Assembly (NCBI GenBank): GCA_963921795.1
Contig: OY997658.1
Location: 25,676,092 to 25,740,091, forward strand
Length of the DNA: 64,000 nt
Direction of reading: 5' to 3'
DNA from: Nannobrachium achirus
Lineage: Eukaryota; Chordata; Actinopteri; Myctophiformes; Myctophidae
Shown: piece by piece, positions 10,318 to 21,719 of the stretch
How positions within the stretch are numbered: the stretch's first letter is position 1
Layout of the letters: every line of letters begins with the position of its first letter
The notes under the pieces: generated by a model
Databases searched by the model: none
What the model was told of the DNA's origin: nothing
Seen by the model: the letters and a program-made list of their open reading frames with translations, nothing else
Position numbers and translations under genes: made by a program

Positions 10318-10607
10318 GAAACACACCAAAAAAAATATGCTTTAAGTAGCATGTGAGGGGTCAAACTAGGGATTCTTGATGATTCTGAATCCATTGCAAG
10401 CATTTGTTTTGCATGAAAAACATTCCTTGAGCTAGAAAACGGACCAAAATAACGGTGAAAAGTGATGACTCATCACTTTTCACAGGTTTGAGAGGCTGAA
10501 ATCTAGCCCAAGGAATGTTTTTCATGCAAAACAAATGCTTGCAATGGATTCAGAATCATGAAGAACCCTTAGTTTGACCCCTCACATGCTACTTTTTTTG
10601 GTGTGTT
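10318..10607. repeat. Palindromic repeat with AGCATGTGAGGGGTC arms
   Basis: Inverted arms of about 135 bp meet at AGTGATGACTCATCACT. The same unit occurs inside another element at 33121-33614, and its right arm recurs at 49495-49560. Confidence 0.85.
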
Positions 10608-10806
10608 TTTTTCCAGTATAGTGAAGTCAATGGGAAACTTTTTTTCGCAGGATTTCCGGCAGAGCAGGCCTCTCATTCTGTGTACCTTATTGACCAAATT
10701 AATAGGACAAACAAAAATTTGGAGTATGTCATGACATCACAGGTCCTCTCTCATTTTGGCCCAGTGGCTTCCCGGCTAAACTGAGTGTATCTTGGTTTGA
10801 GAAAGG

Positions 10807-10814
10807 TATATAAA
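10807..10814 (+). promoter_or_regulatory. TATA-like box
   Basis: TATATAAA is followed after about 30 bp by a pyrimidine-rich initiator-like stretch. The setting is repeat-rich, so this may be a buried transposon promoter. No gene follows. Confidence 0.25.
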
Positions 10815-10968
10815 GACCTCTCCTTCCAAGCTCTCATTAGCTCTCTTTACTCCCTCGAAGCAGGTTGTTCTTTTTTTAACAACACTCACACAGCACACTC
10901 CACTCCATACATTCATACACTGCAGACATGACTGACTACTGATTTGCTCACACCTACCAGTTTATGTT

Positions 10969-11560
10969 TAACCCATTTAGGCCTAGAATTATTGAATGTT
11001 TAAACCAGTGAAAAATAGCAGATATACAAGCTCACAACGCGGCACCGAGTGCCGCGCTGCGAGCTTGTAGATCTGCTATTTTTGAAAAAGCCGTGAAAAT
11101 GTGTGCAAATCTTTGAATATATGTATTTTCAAAGCGAACGTTTGTAACTCAAATTTTGCTTCTGGGTGGTCCCTGGAACTAGATATTTTGAAATGGGGGT
11201 CCGTGGCCAAATAAATATTATTTTGGGGGTCCTTCACATGAAAAGGTTTGAGCACCACTGACATACGTAGTCTCTCAAGAACAGACTAACTGAGCTCCAG
11301 TTAAGTGAAAAGGACCTTTTCTTTGACGATGCCTGACCAGATTGCTGACATAGAAACATAGGTTTCTTTCCCAAAAATCTTAGAAGGATTCAAAAGACAC
11401 TTATAGAATCGGGTCAAAATTCTAATTTTCACGATTTTTCAAAAATAGCAGATCTACAAGCTCGCAGCGCGGCACTCGGTGCCGCGCTGTGAGCTTGTAT
11501 ATCTGCTATTTTTTTTATATTTAAAGCATAAAATATTGCGTCATAATGTGTTCAGGCCTA
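10969..11560. mobile_element. TTAACCCATTTAGGCC-type element with two palindromic modules
   Basis: The left edge TTAACCCATTTAGGCC and a right edge TGTTCAGGCCTA bracket two modules (11011-11083 and 11441-11514). The middle is shared with the copy at 16783-17197, apart from an inserted segment ending in a GAGCACCACTG hAT-like edge near 11262. Confidence 0.7.
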
Positions 11561-13040
11561 TTACACAAGAGGGTTTGCTACATTGTGGTTATTGGCACGC
11601 CAGCCTTGCTGTAGGAACGAGGTGACAGCCCAGTTCCCAGGGGCGGATCTATAGGTTTCTACTAGAGTGGGAGCTTCCCCCTGAGGCAAGGGGAGAGATT
11701 CTTTAAATTAATTTTAATTACACTTTTTACAATTCTGTGACATCTGCTCACCAATTATCCACTCCTGGCTCCTCAGTCCAGTTTTCTTTCCAAAAACCCA
11801 TTTTCATGTAAAAGCTCTAGAAATATTGCATAATCTGGGGTGCCTTCCTATAGTGGCATAGTCAGCTTGCTATTGCACAGAACATTCTTCTTAAATACCA
11901 CCCACAACCTGTGTTAAAAGATGGACATTGCTGTCAATGAACAATGTTTACTAACCCCAATCTAGTAGAGACCTAGGTCCGCCCCTGCATCCACCCACAT
12001 TACACTATGATAATCACTAAGCTTTCACATTACTAGCCTAGACTAGTAGCAGCAGTGGGTCAAGTTGGTGTTAAAAATAAAACTATAACTATAATCAGAT
12101 TGAAATTAGCTTGCTACCTTGTAGGCCAAAATATATAAAAACATAATAATTAAAAAGAAGAATGTCATGACTTTTGCAGTAAAAGTAAAAACTACCCACC
12201 ATCCATTTCATGAAGAGGTCAAAGTTGTAAAAAAAAAACATTCCTTAGAAATGTAATTTCCGCCTATAGAAAGTCCTCCTATAAAAGGCTGCTGATTCAA
12301 AATAGAACCACATTTTTGCATTCTGATTGTTTTGGGATGTAGAGACAGAGACACTTAGACCATCTGTGCAATGAAGTAAAAACAACCAGCAGGTAGAAAA
12401 TTACAAAGGATTGACTTGGAACTCCATCTTTTCAGGGTAGGCATTTTTTTTTATGCCTATATGGTGAGTCCCTTCACGGAACAATTTCATGACTTTTGCA
12501 GTAAAAATATTACTCGGGACAATCCATTTCATGAAGGGGACATCCTAAAGATCTGAAAAAACAATGTTGCGTTTTGTTCTACCCCGGGGAAGGGTATCTC
12601 AAAAACTAAGGCTCTTTTTACTATACTTATTTTCTCCACATGGACATACACACAAAGTCCCATATTGGAGCGGCTAGCACCGCTCAAAAACAAAAATACG
12701 TTTTCAGATTACATCTTCGTAATTTCTTCTACAGTGATGATTGTGATGATTATGATGATTATGATGATTACCGTGCAGGGGATGATGTGCTCCGCATTTA
12801 AAAAAAATTTTTTGGCGAGGTTGAAACAGGCTTGTGTAAGAAACACGATGACCTGGTCCTGATTACCCTGACGAAGACTGACGAAGCATTGTTGTCTTTT
12901 TTGCTTTGCAAGTAGTAAAAAGGCTTCATTCAGCAGAGTTATGGCTTCAGTGCCTTCTTTAATCAGATATCCCTGCTGTATTGTAGAGCTTCTGTCAATT
13001 TGACATCCCAAAATTGCATGTGCTAACTAGGCGTAAATAT
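11561..13040. other. No gene recognised; intron with old repeats
   Basis: A duplicated ATTTCATGACTTTTGCAGTA block (near 12170 and 12490) and an imperfect GAT triplet run (12738-12770) are visible. The segment at 12770-12850 is related in inverted order to 18680-18745. No exon is seen. Confidence 0.5.
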
Positions 13041-13055
13041 GAATCCCTTATTATG

Positions 13056-13488
13056 CAGGTGTCTTCAACAGGGGGTCCGCGACCCCTAGGGGGTCCGCGG
13101 AGGTACTGCAGGGGGTCCGCGAAATTATTGCTTAAAAAAAAAAAAAAAAAAAGATTTCAAAAAATGTTTTTTTTTCTTCTTCTTTTTTGCCTTTTTCCAC
13201 ATTTATTTAAAAAATAAATCATGATTCTATCCATTTTGAATAGCTTGAATACATGATTACTATGCAATTGACATATTGTTGATAGTATTGACATTTGTTC
13301 TCAGTTAATAAGTAGTATGTTTAGAAATGGTTGTGGTACGGCCCACCCTGCTCGCTGTAACTTGAACATGTTTAAAATAAAAAATATGTCGTAGCCCCGA
13401 CCCCCCCACCCTACGAGGTGGTAGGGGTCCCTGCTCCATCTCCCCATCAGTTTGGGGGTCCCCGGCCTGAAAACGTTGAAGACCCCTG
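13056..13488. mobile_element. hAT-like MITE with GTCTTCAAC ends
   Basis: Inverted ends CAGGTGTCTTCAAC and GTTGAAGACCCCTG, with GGGGGTCC blocks next to them, enclose an A-rich centre. The flanking 8-mers do not match clearly. Confidence 0.6.
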
Positions 13489-13895
13489 CCTTATGGCTCT
13501 GTTCAAAAGGCCCTACTATTCTAGTGGTACGGCCCATGCCAGTACCTGATCCGTTGATCTACCCAAGTCTAATATTCCTCACCTAATCATGACCAATTTT
13601 CCCTGATTAGTTTCACCTGCTGCCCAGTGGAGCAGAGCACATTAAGCTCATTTTTTTCAGTTTCTGTCTTGTTTTATGTTAATTCCTAGAAACCACACCT
13701 ATATAGAGATTAAAACCCTTAAACGAAACGTTGGACTGATTCTTGACGATCACCCGTAAAGGGTAAAGATTCAAGACCCAGCTAGCTTAGTGTGACAACC
13801 GTAAGCACTTCTTTTCAGGCTCACTTTTAAATCTTAATTTAATTCATTTGTATTATGAGCAGCAAAACCCCCAAATTCCCTCTTTGCTCCCTTAC

Positions 13896-14190
13896 CGATC
13901 GGACACATCTCGGGCACGCTGGAGACGTAGGGCTCGTTCTGGAACTCGGGGACGTTGTCGTTGATGTCCTGCACCTTGATGATGAACTCCGACTGCGGCT
14001 CCACGGGCTCGGAGGTCCTGCGGTTGATGGCCTGGGCCTGGAGGACGTAGAAGGCCTTGGCCTCGCGGTCCAGCTTGGCCAGCGTGCGGATCTCGCCCGA
14101 GTACTCGTCTATCTCGAACACGTCTCCCGCTCCCTCCCCCGACAGGATGTACTTGATGGCGAACTCGCCGTGGTCGTAGTCGGACTTGAG
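13896..14190 (-). CDS. Type II cadherin exon, most of EC1
   Basis: The exon is 295 bp, which matches the size I recall for the corresponding exon of vertebrate type II cadherin genes. The acceptor is CCTTCCGCAG and the donor is GTAAGG. The translation runs from [10 protein letters not shown] to PEMCPIG. It contains the EC1 calcium-binding LDREA and the EC1-EC2 linker motif DINDN, and [13 protein letters not shown] resembles CDH6/9/10. It joins the preceding exon in phase 0 and ends one base into a glycine codon. No frameshift or stop is present, so this looks like a working exon. It is separated from the first coding exon by a 3.0-kb intron and from the next by a 9.7-kb intron full of transposons. 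Confidence 0.95.
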
Positions 14191-14227
14191 CTGCGGAAGG
14201 ATGGAGACAATTTACAATTGTTATGAT

Positions 14228-14290
14228 CAGTAGTGTAAAGTAACTAAGTGCATTTACTCAAGTACTGTATGTCGTGCATAATGGAAAACA
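14228..14290. repeat. Fragment of the CAGTGGTGTAAAGTA MITE family
   Basis: CAGTAGTGTAAAGTAACTAA followed by CATTTACTCAAGTACTGT is the left edge of a hAT-like MITE family found repeatedly here. It starts 37 bp upstream of the EC1 exon acceptor. Confidence 0.65.
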
Positions 14291-14510
14291 TATCCAGATA
14301 TTGCCATAAGTTACATTTTCTGTAGTGTATTGTCAGCTCTATCACAGAGTATACCTCCACTCCTAAGGGCTTATTTACATACTGAGGGCTCCTGGGTTGC
14401 AGTCTCAGGTCCCTGTCTTTGTGTAGGAATGTCGCCTGCTGTGATTAGCTATTGATAGGTTGTGTGCTGTAGGCAGAGTGACGTCTGCTTGAAGGCCTCA
14501 GCTTATCTTA

Positions 14511-15176
14511 AAGCTGTACTGTGGAAGCTGCTCAACTAGTGGTCAGTAGCGGTATTGCTTTTTTCGGCCGGAGTCGCCGCGGACCACCGGAACGGGGGTC
14601 CGCGGACCACCGCGGTCGTCGCGAGCACCTCCGCCTTGCCGATACGATTCCGTAGAGCCGTCTCCCATCATTTTTAGACCAGAATTGAGGGAGTAGCAAG
14701 CAAGATTCCTTCACCAATGTAAACACAGTTGCTGAGGGAAGCTACTTCCTTTAGAGACAGCAAGACTCGCTGTGATTGGCCGGTGGTGTATGATCGGCGC
14801 TGTGATTGGCCGGTAGTGTATCATGTGGGAGATGACATCATTTTGCCGGGAAATTCTCCCCCCCTCACAACTCATAGAAAACATATGAAGAGAAGGCTTC
14901 AGAAGCTGAAAATAACAGAGTGGAGGTTCTAAAACTTTAGCGATTTAACAGTTAGGACAATTTTAAGATTTGTTTTATAAAACTAGACCAGGTCAACCTG
15001 GTTGTGCCAGACCCCCTGTCTGTCATCATCATTTATGACATCATGCCTTTTGTAGGCATGTCATCATCATGTCATCATCATATATACCCTTTATATAGAA
15101 AACCCGGACAGACCGACATTTGCTTATGTAGGCCTACCCATTTCATGGGTCTGGCAAAATGTTACATGGTATAACT
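14511..15176. mobile_element. Possible TTAA-flanked element
   Basis: TTAA sites flank imperfect inverted ends (AAAGCTGTACTGTGG and CCATGTAACTTT-like). A GC-rich part with repeated GGTCCGCGGACC and a duplicated GCTGTGATTGGCCGGT lie inside. Confidence 0.45.
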
Positions 15177-15179
15177 TTA

Positions 15180-16110
15180 AGACAACATGTCTGGAGCTCT
15201 AACCAATGGAATGACAGAATGTGTCCCAGCAATCCTTGAAACAGTATAAAGAGAGATTGAAAATGATGTATTTGTGTGTCCTCCACCGAGAGCCGAAGGG
15301 CCGACGGTCTGCTCTGTAGTCTGTACCATGGCTCTTTTGCCTCTGCTGCAATAAACCAACCTTGCTGGAACTGTGAGCCATCTCTCTGTCTGCATCTCTG
15401 CCTGCAATTGCATGTCTCCTCTTAACTTCTCCTCCCAGCAACAAAGGTTGAGAATAACCTCACATAACTCCAGGTCTGTTTTAGACTTTGTGTAGTCTAA
15501 AATATACTTCATATACTTAAGCACAATTTGTTTTACTTATTAGAGGTAAATAATAGCCTACTTTTTACTCCACTATAATTATTTGCAAATTTTAGTTAGG
15601 CTACTACTTACTTTGGAGATTTTGATTTTGATTAACACATACATTAACCACTTCACTTTACTCTTTTTGCCACCACTGCTATTTACAATTCGTATGATTA
15701 TGAAGGTTATGATGCGGCTTGGGGTAGGTTTCTCTCCTGTGTGTGCGTGCGTGCCTGCGTTTGTGCGTGTGTGCGTGCGTGCGAGCGCGTGTTTGGGTGC
15801 GTGTATGGGAAGTGTGTCGTTGGTATGATTTATGATTGTAGGAGGGGACTGCCAGTAGCAGACACAGCCGTTCCGGTTTGGTAAAATATATAATAAAACA
15901 TATATTTTATATAAATATTTGCCCATATTACGTTTTTTATACAGGTTTAAGCCTAAACAACCACTCAGATACTGTTTATTCATGTTCTGTCTGTCTGTCA
16001 TTCCAAGCCTTTTCAGCTGCAATACCAAAATGCCCTTTGTTGGCAAAGGGGCGCTATTGAGAGAGTTTGTCTGTCAACTCCCGCCATCGAGGGGCCAGGA
16101 CTCTCCCCAG
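15180..16110. other. No gene recognised; mixed repeat remnants
   Basis: Remnants of the ACTCCACTA-type MITE family are visible at 15540-15680, plus a GTGC-rich stretch near 15740. No exon is seen in this part of the cadherin intron. Confidence 0.5.
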
Positions 16111-16115
16111 CTTAC

Positions 16116-16377
16116 ATATCGTCACTGTCGGGCAGAAACCTCGTATCTCCAAGTTTCGAGTTTCAATTTTTTTTCATAAAGTAAAGCCCAGCTTCATCAT
16201 ACAAGACCATCGCACAAAAGTAGTGAAAACAGCCGATCTACAAACACACAACGCCTCACGGTGCGAGGCGTTGTGTGCTTGTAGATCGTCTGTTTTCACT
16301 AGTTTATATCATTTTAAAATGATAAATACAAAACAAACGGGTTTGGACATACAAGGTTTCCACCTGACAACGACTAT
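16116..16377. mobile_element. MITE with GTCGGG ends and central palindromic module
   Basis: The left end ATATCGTCACTGTCGGGCAG is partly the inverse of the right end. A module of about 80 bp with TAGTGAAAAC edges fills the centre (16221-16301). Close copies with the same layout are at 44107-44358 and 51175-51440. Confidence 0.8.
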
Positions 16378-16782
16378 ACGCATGGGGAGAGTGTGAACAG
16401 GCCCATTCAGACACGCCCGTTCAGAAAACCCCTGAAATGAAGGTGAAATATTGAGTGTTAAAGAAAAAAGAAATTGGGGGTAGAAGGCACACCGGGAAAA
16501 AACGTTTGAGAATCGACATTCTGTGAGTGTGTCGGTGCTCCTTGTGTGGATTTGGCTCCTTTTTGTGGCCCTGGAGCTTGAAAAACATTGTTTTCAGGTT
16601 TTCAGGTCCGTGCAACATAGTTTTGCACAACCATAGTTTATAACCATCTTTTTTTCCCCCCGCTACAACAGAAAAATGTATCACTGTCCAAAATGTGTAT
16701 CCTAAAGACTTGTATCGCATCATGTCGCACACAGAACACGTGCGCTTATAGATCTGCAACCCAACCTTATATAAACCAGGCC

Positions 16783-16941
16783 TTAAAGGCCTAGAATTAT
16801 TGACTGCTTTAACTATTGAAAAATAGCAGATATACAAGCTCACAGCGCGGCACCGAGTGCCGCGCTGCGAGCTTGTAGATCTGCTATTTTTAAAAAACCG
16901 TGATCCTTGGCATGAAACATTTTGAGAACCACTGACAGAAA

Positions 16942-16973
<32 letters not shown>

Positions 16974-17197
16974 AACAACAATAACAATAACCTTAGAAGG
17001 ATTTAGAAGACACTTATAGAATCGGGTCCAAATATTCAAAGATATGCACACATTTTCAAGATTTTTCAAAAATAGCAGATCTACAAGCTCGCAGCGCGGC
17101 ACCACGCTGTGAGCTTTACTTGTATATCTGCTATTTTTTTAATATTTAAAGCATAAAATATTGCGTAATAAGGTGTTCCCGGCCTAAATGGGGTTTA
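16783..17197. mobile_element. TTAACCC-type element reaching the cadherin splice donor
   Basis: This is a copy of the 10969-11560 family with modules at 16819-16891 and 17068-17137 and a poly-A run in between. Its right edge reads GGCCTAAATGGGGTTTAC on the plus strand, so its inverse begins GTAAACCCCATTTAGGCC. That is the donor of the first coding exon followed by the element terminus. Confidence 0.7.
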
Positions 17198-17198
17198 C

Positions 17199-17453
17199 CT
17201 GTCCAATAACGCGCGGCGTCGGGTCCTCCTCGGGGACGAAGAGCTGCTTCCAGATCCAGCCTCTCTTCATGCGACGGTGCAGGTGATGAGCCGACTCCTG
17301 TGCGGGTTGACGCGCCTCCATGCCTCCTCTGGTGGTTCCTCTCATGTCGCTCCAAGCCCAGCAGGGAGGGATCAGAGAGAACACGATCCCCAGGGCCAGG
17401 ACGCTGGGCGAGGTCATCCTCCCTTGTGCTTCCTCTCCAACTCTTCTTCCCAT
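17199..17453 (-). CDS. Type II classical cadherin, first coding exon
   Basis: This exon encodes the N terminus of a calcium-dependent cell-adhesion protein of the plasma membrane. In order it shows a hydrophobic signal peptide (LALGIVFSLIPPCWA), a short prodomain, a basic cleavage site (RRMKR) and the mature start GWIWKQ. Trp2 and Trp4 there are the paired strand-swap tryptophans that mark type II cadherins. The exon ends on a complete codon (CAG) at a GTAAAC donor. The first in-frame ATG is at 17453, with A at -3 and G at +4; an in-frame TGA lies upstream at 17486-17484. A second ATG at 17417 would give a more compact signal peptide and is equally plausible. The mature start continues into LFVPEEDPTP, which departs from the usual EEYTG segment. 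EC1 wording recalls CDH6/9/10, while VPEE recalls CDH19, so I give no symbol. Confidence 0.9.
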
Positions 17454-17604
17454 GATCTTGAGTCCCAAGGAAGGAAACGGGAGTCACTGCTGGTCCGGTG
17501 CGCCCGTTCCTTCATGCGGGAGTTGGTAACTCATGACCGTGTCAAGGCCATGCAGCGTCTGCCGTTATGTCCTCGTCGTCCGCTGTCGGCACATGTTCGC
17601 TGCT
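17454..17604 (-). other. Candidate 5'UTR part of the first cadherin coding exon
   Basis: On the minus strand a pyrimidine-rich tract ending in CCACACAG (AG at 17606-17605) precedes this stretch. It would serve as a 3' splice site for an exon that carries a short 5'UTR and then the start codon. The stretch contains several upstream ATGs. An additional noncoding first exon and the promoter would lie further right and are not identifiable here. Confidence 0.4.
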
Positions 17605-17654
17605 CTGTGTGGAATAAAGTGAATGCATGAGTCAATCAATGGATGGGTTTATTT

Positions 17655-18070
17655 CAGGGGTGGGCAGCTTTGATGATGGAGAGGGCCACTATGTTTCCAC
17701 ATTCACTGCAGAGGGCCACAATGCATACACAAGTCAAAAATAGCAAAAAATGGCCGATCTACAAGCTCAAAATGTGTCGCGCTGCAACGCGTTTTGAGCT
17801 TGTAGATCTGCTATTTTTGCCATTTTTGAATTGGAATCCAGAAATATTTTTTGCCATTTTAATTGGATTCCTGAAAAGTAAAATTTGTATTTAATTCCAA
17901 ATGCAAGACTGTTCTTAAGCTAACTTTATGAACTTAAATTCAAATACATTGGACAAAAAAAGCTTGTGCTAAGTGATTAAGCTACTAATATACTGTAGAC
18001 TGAAGTAATTAAAGTGAGTCATGTTTGCATGGTTGGAATTGTAACAGCTGAAATCAATGATATATCAGCA
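17655..18070. mobile_element. hAT-like element, one end present
   Basis: It starts CAGGGGTGGGCAGCTTTGAT and shares about 400 bp in inverted orientation with 57330-58111, including the GAGGGCCAC terminal region. A module lies at 17735-17827. The second terminus is missing. Confidence 0.65.
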
Positions 18071-18209
18071 GTTGGGTGTAACGTCGTTATAACTAACGAC
18101 GTTACGTAACGACGTTAGTTTGGCGGTAGCGGAGTAACTTAACGAGTTACATTTTACAATATAACGGTTAGTTACTTAGTTATATTTTCAAAAAAGTAAT
18201 CTCGTTATC

Positions 18210-18510
18210 TTTTTTATTTCTTCTAGAAATAGCTAATCTTTCACTGCCTGTCGCAAGTTGATGATGTCATAAATGTCATGTGTCATTTTTTATGGCATGC
18301 ATGTGCAAAAAAACAAAACACAAACACATTTGAAATATTGATTTGATGCTCATATTAACCATAGGAAGTATTAAGTTTGTTTTTATTTTCACATGCATGC
18401 CATAAATTCCATAGGGATAGATCACACTTGACATTTATGACATCATCAACTTGCGACGGGCATTTCCCCTATTGAGTGAAAGATTAGCTATTTCTAGAAT
18501 AAATAAAATA
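18210..18510. repeat. Palindrome with TCTAGAAATAGCTAATC arms
   Basis: Arms of about 85 bp are inverted, with the core CGCAAGTTGATGATGTCA. They are preceded by a TAACG-rich stretch (18080-18180), a type of repeat frequent in fish. Confidence 0.75.
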
Positions 18511-19526
18511 ATTGAGGTGTTTTTAATTTTACATTGTAGTTATAGAGGACAATTATAATGTATTAAGGCATATTTGTCGTATTAGTCAGGGATCACTTTA
18601 AGACTACATGGGATGCGTACTTGACAGACGTAAATTCTTGGGTGAAAAACTCCTCTAAGCTGCAGACTGCAGCTCTAACACAAGCCTGTTTGAAACCTCG
18701 ACAAACACCATTGTACATGCTAAGCACATCATCCCCTGCACTGTCATCAGCATAATCATCATAATCACTCCAACTGAACAAATTCAAACAAGCCTTACAG
18801 GACAGCAATATATACTTAATACGTGTTTACCAGTGGCGTCAAGTAAACAAAAGCCCAGGCTCAGAAGAGTGAGAGATGGAGAGCTCTGGTGAATGCCCTG
18901 CCCAGTACATGTAGGGCACTCGAGTATACTTAAAGGGTAAGACCACCCATTTTCAATATTGAACTGTGTCATTAATATACCTTAGAGGAGTTGTGTGGAA
19001 ATAGAAAAAAAGTTCCCCTCCTTGCCTAGAACTGGAGGATTGATTTTGGGGTTTGTATTGTATAGTACAACTTGATGACATCACACATTGTACTTTACAA
19101 TACAAACCCCCAAATCAATCCTCCAGTTCTAGGCAACACAGAAGAGGGGGAACTTTTTTTCTATTTCCACACAACTCCTCTAAGGTATATTAACTCATTC
19201 CCCGCCTCCCCCGATAGTCCCGAGAAAATCCCAATGTCGTTCCCCGCCAGGCCCGATAGTCCCGAGAATTTGCTTTTATATAATGTAATGTTTAATTACA
19301 CTCTCCCCCAGCTCGAGACAAATTTTTATCCTTTTATCTTACAGAGAACCTAAAATATCACACATCAAAGTAAGTGTGTTTGAAAAAAAGACTGTAATAA
19401 TGTATAAATTGCAATACAAATGCATATAAATCTCCCCATAACCCACAGTGAACTGGCACAGTGACGCATTTTGCGCACACAAGGCTGGCGGGAAAAAAAG
19501 AGAAGAAAAAAAAAGTGTGAGAACAG

Positions 19527-19530
<4 letters not shown>

Positions 19531-19622
<92 letters not shown>
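19531..19622. repeat. (GT)n inside copy A
   Basis: About 92 bp of pure (GT)n follows GAGAACAGCT. Copy B has (GT)n at the same internal place. Confidence 0.97.
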
Positions 19623-19625
<3 letters not shown>

Positions 19626-19722
19626 CATCTCTTAGCTGGCTGGTGGTCCACGGACCACTGTCTGTTTCAGTGGTCCCCCTGTCCTGATCAGCACAGTGCT
19701 ATCAGAGTCTCTGATTCAGAGA

Positions 19723-19756
<34 letters not shown>

Positions 19757-20352
19757 GATACAAAATAATTATCGCCAATTCGCCATATAAATGCTTCTAA
19801 AACATACCTGAGAATGATGATGGTTGATTAGAATCCACAGGTTATAATCCATATATCCAGGCTATAATATATTGTTTTGTAATGGTCCACGAGCAGCCAA
19901 GCAGGCCATTGGCGCCAGGCGGTCCTTTGCAAAGGGGGGTCCCTGGTCGGCTTTCTAACAGGGGGTCCGCGGGCCCAACGCTTCGCTCCGCAGAGCAGTG
20001 GGAACACGATAATCAACTCTTACAAAATCAATCAATAAAACTGCCCGATTACATAAAGTTCACGACGCGATCCAGTTGAGTCAGAGACAAGTGAAGTGGT
20101 CCCTGGAAGGGGGTCCGTCCTCTCATTACCCTGCCTGGTCTCCAGCCAACACTTCTCACGGACCACCACCAAAACTCCCACGCTCCCCCACCACGCTCCT
20201 CCCAAAAAGCAAGAGATCAACTAGTGTCGTTACTAACGAGCAAAGACGCAGAGGAGCTGTTTAGCAGGGCAGTGCAGAGGATTTTTTTAGGGGCAGGGGG
20301 AGACATTTTTCCAACATGTCCTAGAATGTGAAAATAGCAGATCTACAAGCTC

Positions 20353-20518
20353 GACTTTGATTGATTGATTGAAGACTTTATTAGAAGTTTGCATAGGAAA
20401 AGGTACAGTTTCATGACGGTACAGTTCACTGGTACAAGGTCTACTAAAAGGAGATCCATGAAAAGACTAAGCTTATTTCCACTGGAAACCATTGAAGTAT
20501 CTCATATAAAATTGAATG
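20353..20518. mobile_element. 166-bp insertion within a palindromic module
   Basis: ACAAGCTC, part of the module, is duplicated on both sides (20345-20352 and 20519-20526). The insert starts GACTTTGATTGATTGATTGA and has no recognisable coding content. Confidence 0.75.
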
Positions 20519-21719
20519 ACAAGCTCTCAATGTGTCACAGTCTCAGAGCGATGTGTTGAGCTTGTAGAGCTTGTAGATCTGCTATTTTCACATTCTAGGA
20601 CATGTTAGAAAAAAGACTCATGCCCCCTTTTATGTCTATTTGTGTGTGTGCACCTGTACAGAGCAAAAGACAACCAGCAGACACACAGAGACAGAGAGAA
20701 AGCGCCCCCAAGTGGGGGCTCACAGAAATACTCACAGAAATACTGCAATATAGTATGTGAGTTTTTTGGTCAGATATAGCCAATAAAAATATTTTTCTCT
20801 GCATTTTTCTAAACAGAAAATTCTAAAAATAAATCCTATTACATAATTACATTAGTACACTTATCTGATAATGCCTGAAGCCATAAAGACACATCTCAAG
20901 TGAGTTATCCACTTGAAAACAGATCATTCACAAAAAGGTCAATAACTCCAATTATTTTGAATTTCCACCTGGATTTTGAAAAAACAAGGGGTTTGAAATG
21001 GCCAAAACTCTAGATTGCTACATCGTACATACAAAAAAATATTTTTTGGAGAGACTAGAGGATGTCCTCTTTTAATCCATGCACTGTATGACATTTTCGT
21101 GCAAACAGGGAATTTAGGAAAAATGTCTAAATATGAAGAAAATGCTTAAACAAAATGGCAGGGGAGCCTACAGTGAATGTAAAAATGGCGGTCAATGTGT
21201 TAATGACATATTTCAATATTGAAAATGGGTGGTCTTCCCCTCTAACAGTTCTGCTGCCGTTGACAATCCTCACCGTCAGTGAAAGGGTTAAAATCATGGT
21301 GCCGTTGACAGTGAGGACTGTCAATCTTACTGTATTTACAGTAAAAGTATTATTACTTACAGTACGACGCTCAGGTCCCGCCCGCATCGGTAATGTCCGC
21401 GATTTGTTTACAACGCACGTCGGGCGTGCACGCGAAGTGAACGTCCTCCATAGTAAATCCATTGAGAGGCCCATAAAGAGACTTCATTTACTCAAAAAGA
21501 GACATTTTGATACAAAGGGTGGTCTGCATACTGTACACAATACACTCGGCTGGGCGCAGCCATGTTTCTCTTCTGGGCCCACACAGTCATGTGACTAGAT
21601 GACGTAATCGTTGCCGTCAAGTGATAATCCAAAAAAACAAAAACAACCCCCTTCCGGCCCTTCAAAATAATAGCGGCGGCCTACGGAGAAAGCGGCGCGG
21701 CACCAAGGCACCAAGCATC

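Larger units (their letters stand above)
19194..21199 (+). mobile_element. 2-kb TTAA-flanked element, copy A
   Basis: It is bounded by TTAA (19190-19193 and 21200-21203), with imperfect inverted ends CTCATTCCCCGCC and GGCGGTCAATGTG. It contains a long (GT)n, a (CT)n, a module split by an insertion (20323-20600) and no coding region. Copy B is at 60582-63207 in the same orientation. Confidence 0.85.
18934..21241. mobile_element. TTAA-flanked foldback MITE interrupted by a second element
   Basis: The left arm starts after TTAA at 18930-18933 (AGGGTAAGACCACCC) and the right arm ends GGGTGGTCTTCCCCT. The centre holds the inverted CAATCCTCCAGTTCTAGGCA arms. The element at 19194-21199 sits in the right arm at a TTAA. 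Confidence 0.85.

Noticed and set aside
9680..10356. Several open frames on both strands
   Set aside because: They lie within the two arms of a palindrome, so each appears twice in mirror form. No protein family resemblance.
18593..18808. 71-codon minus-strand frame with acidic stretch
   Set aside because: No start context, splice sites or family. A related, differently broken sequence at 12665-12850 suggests an old repeat.
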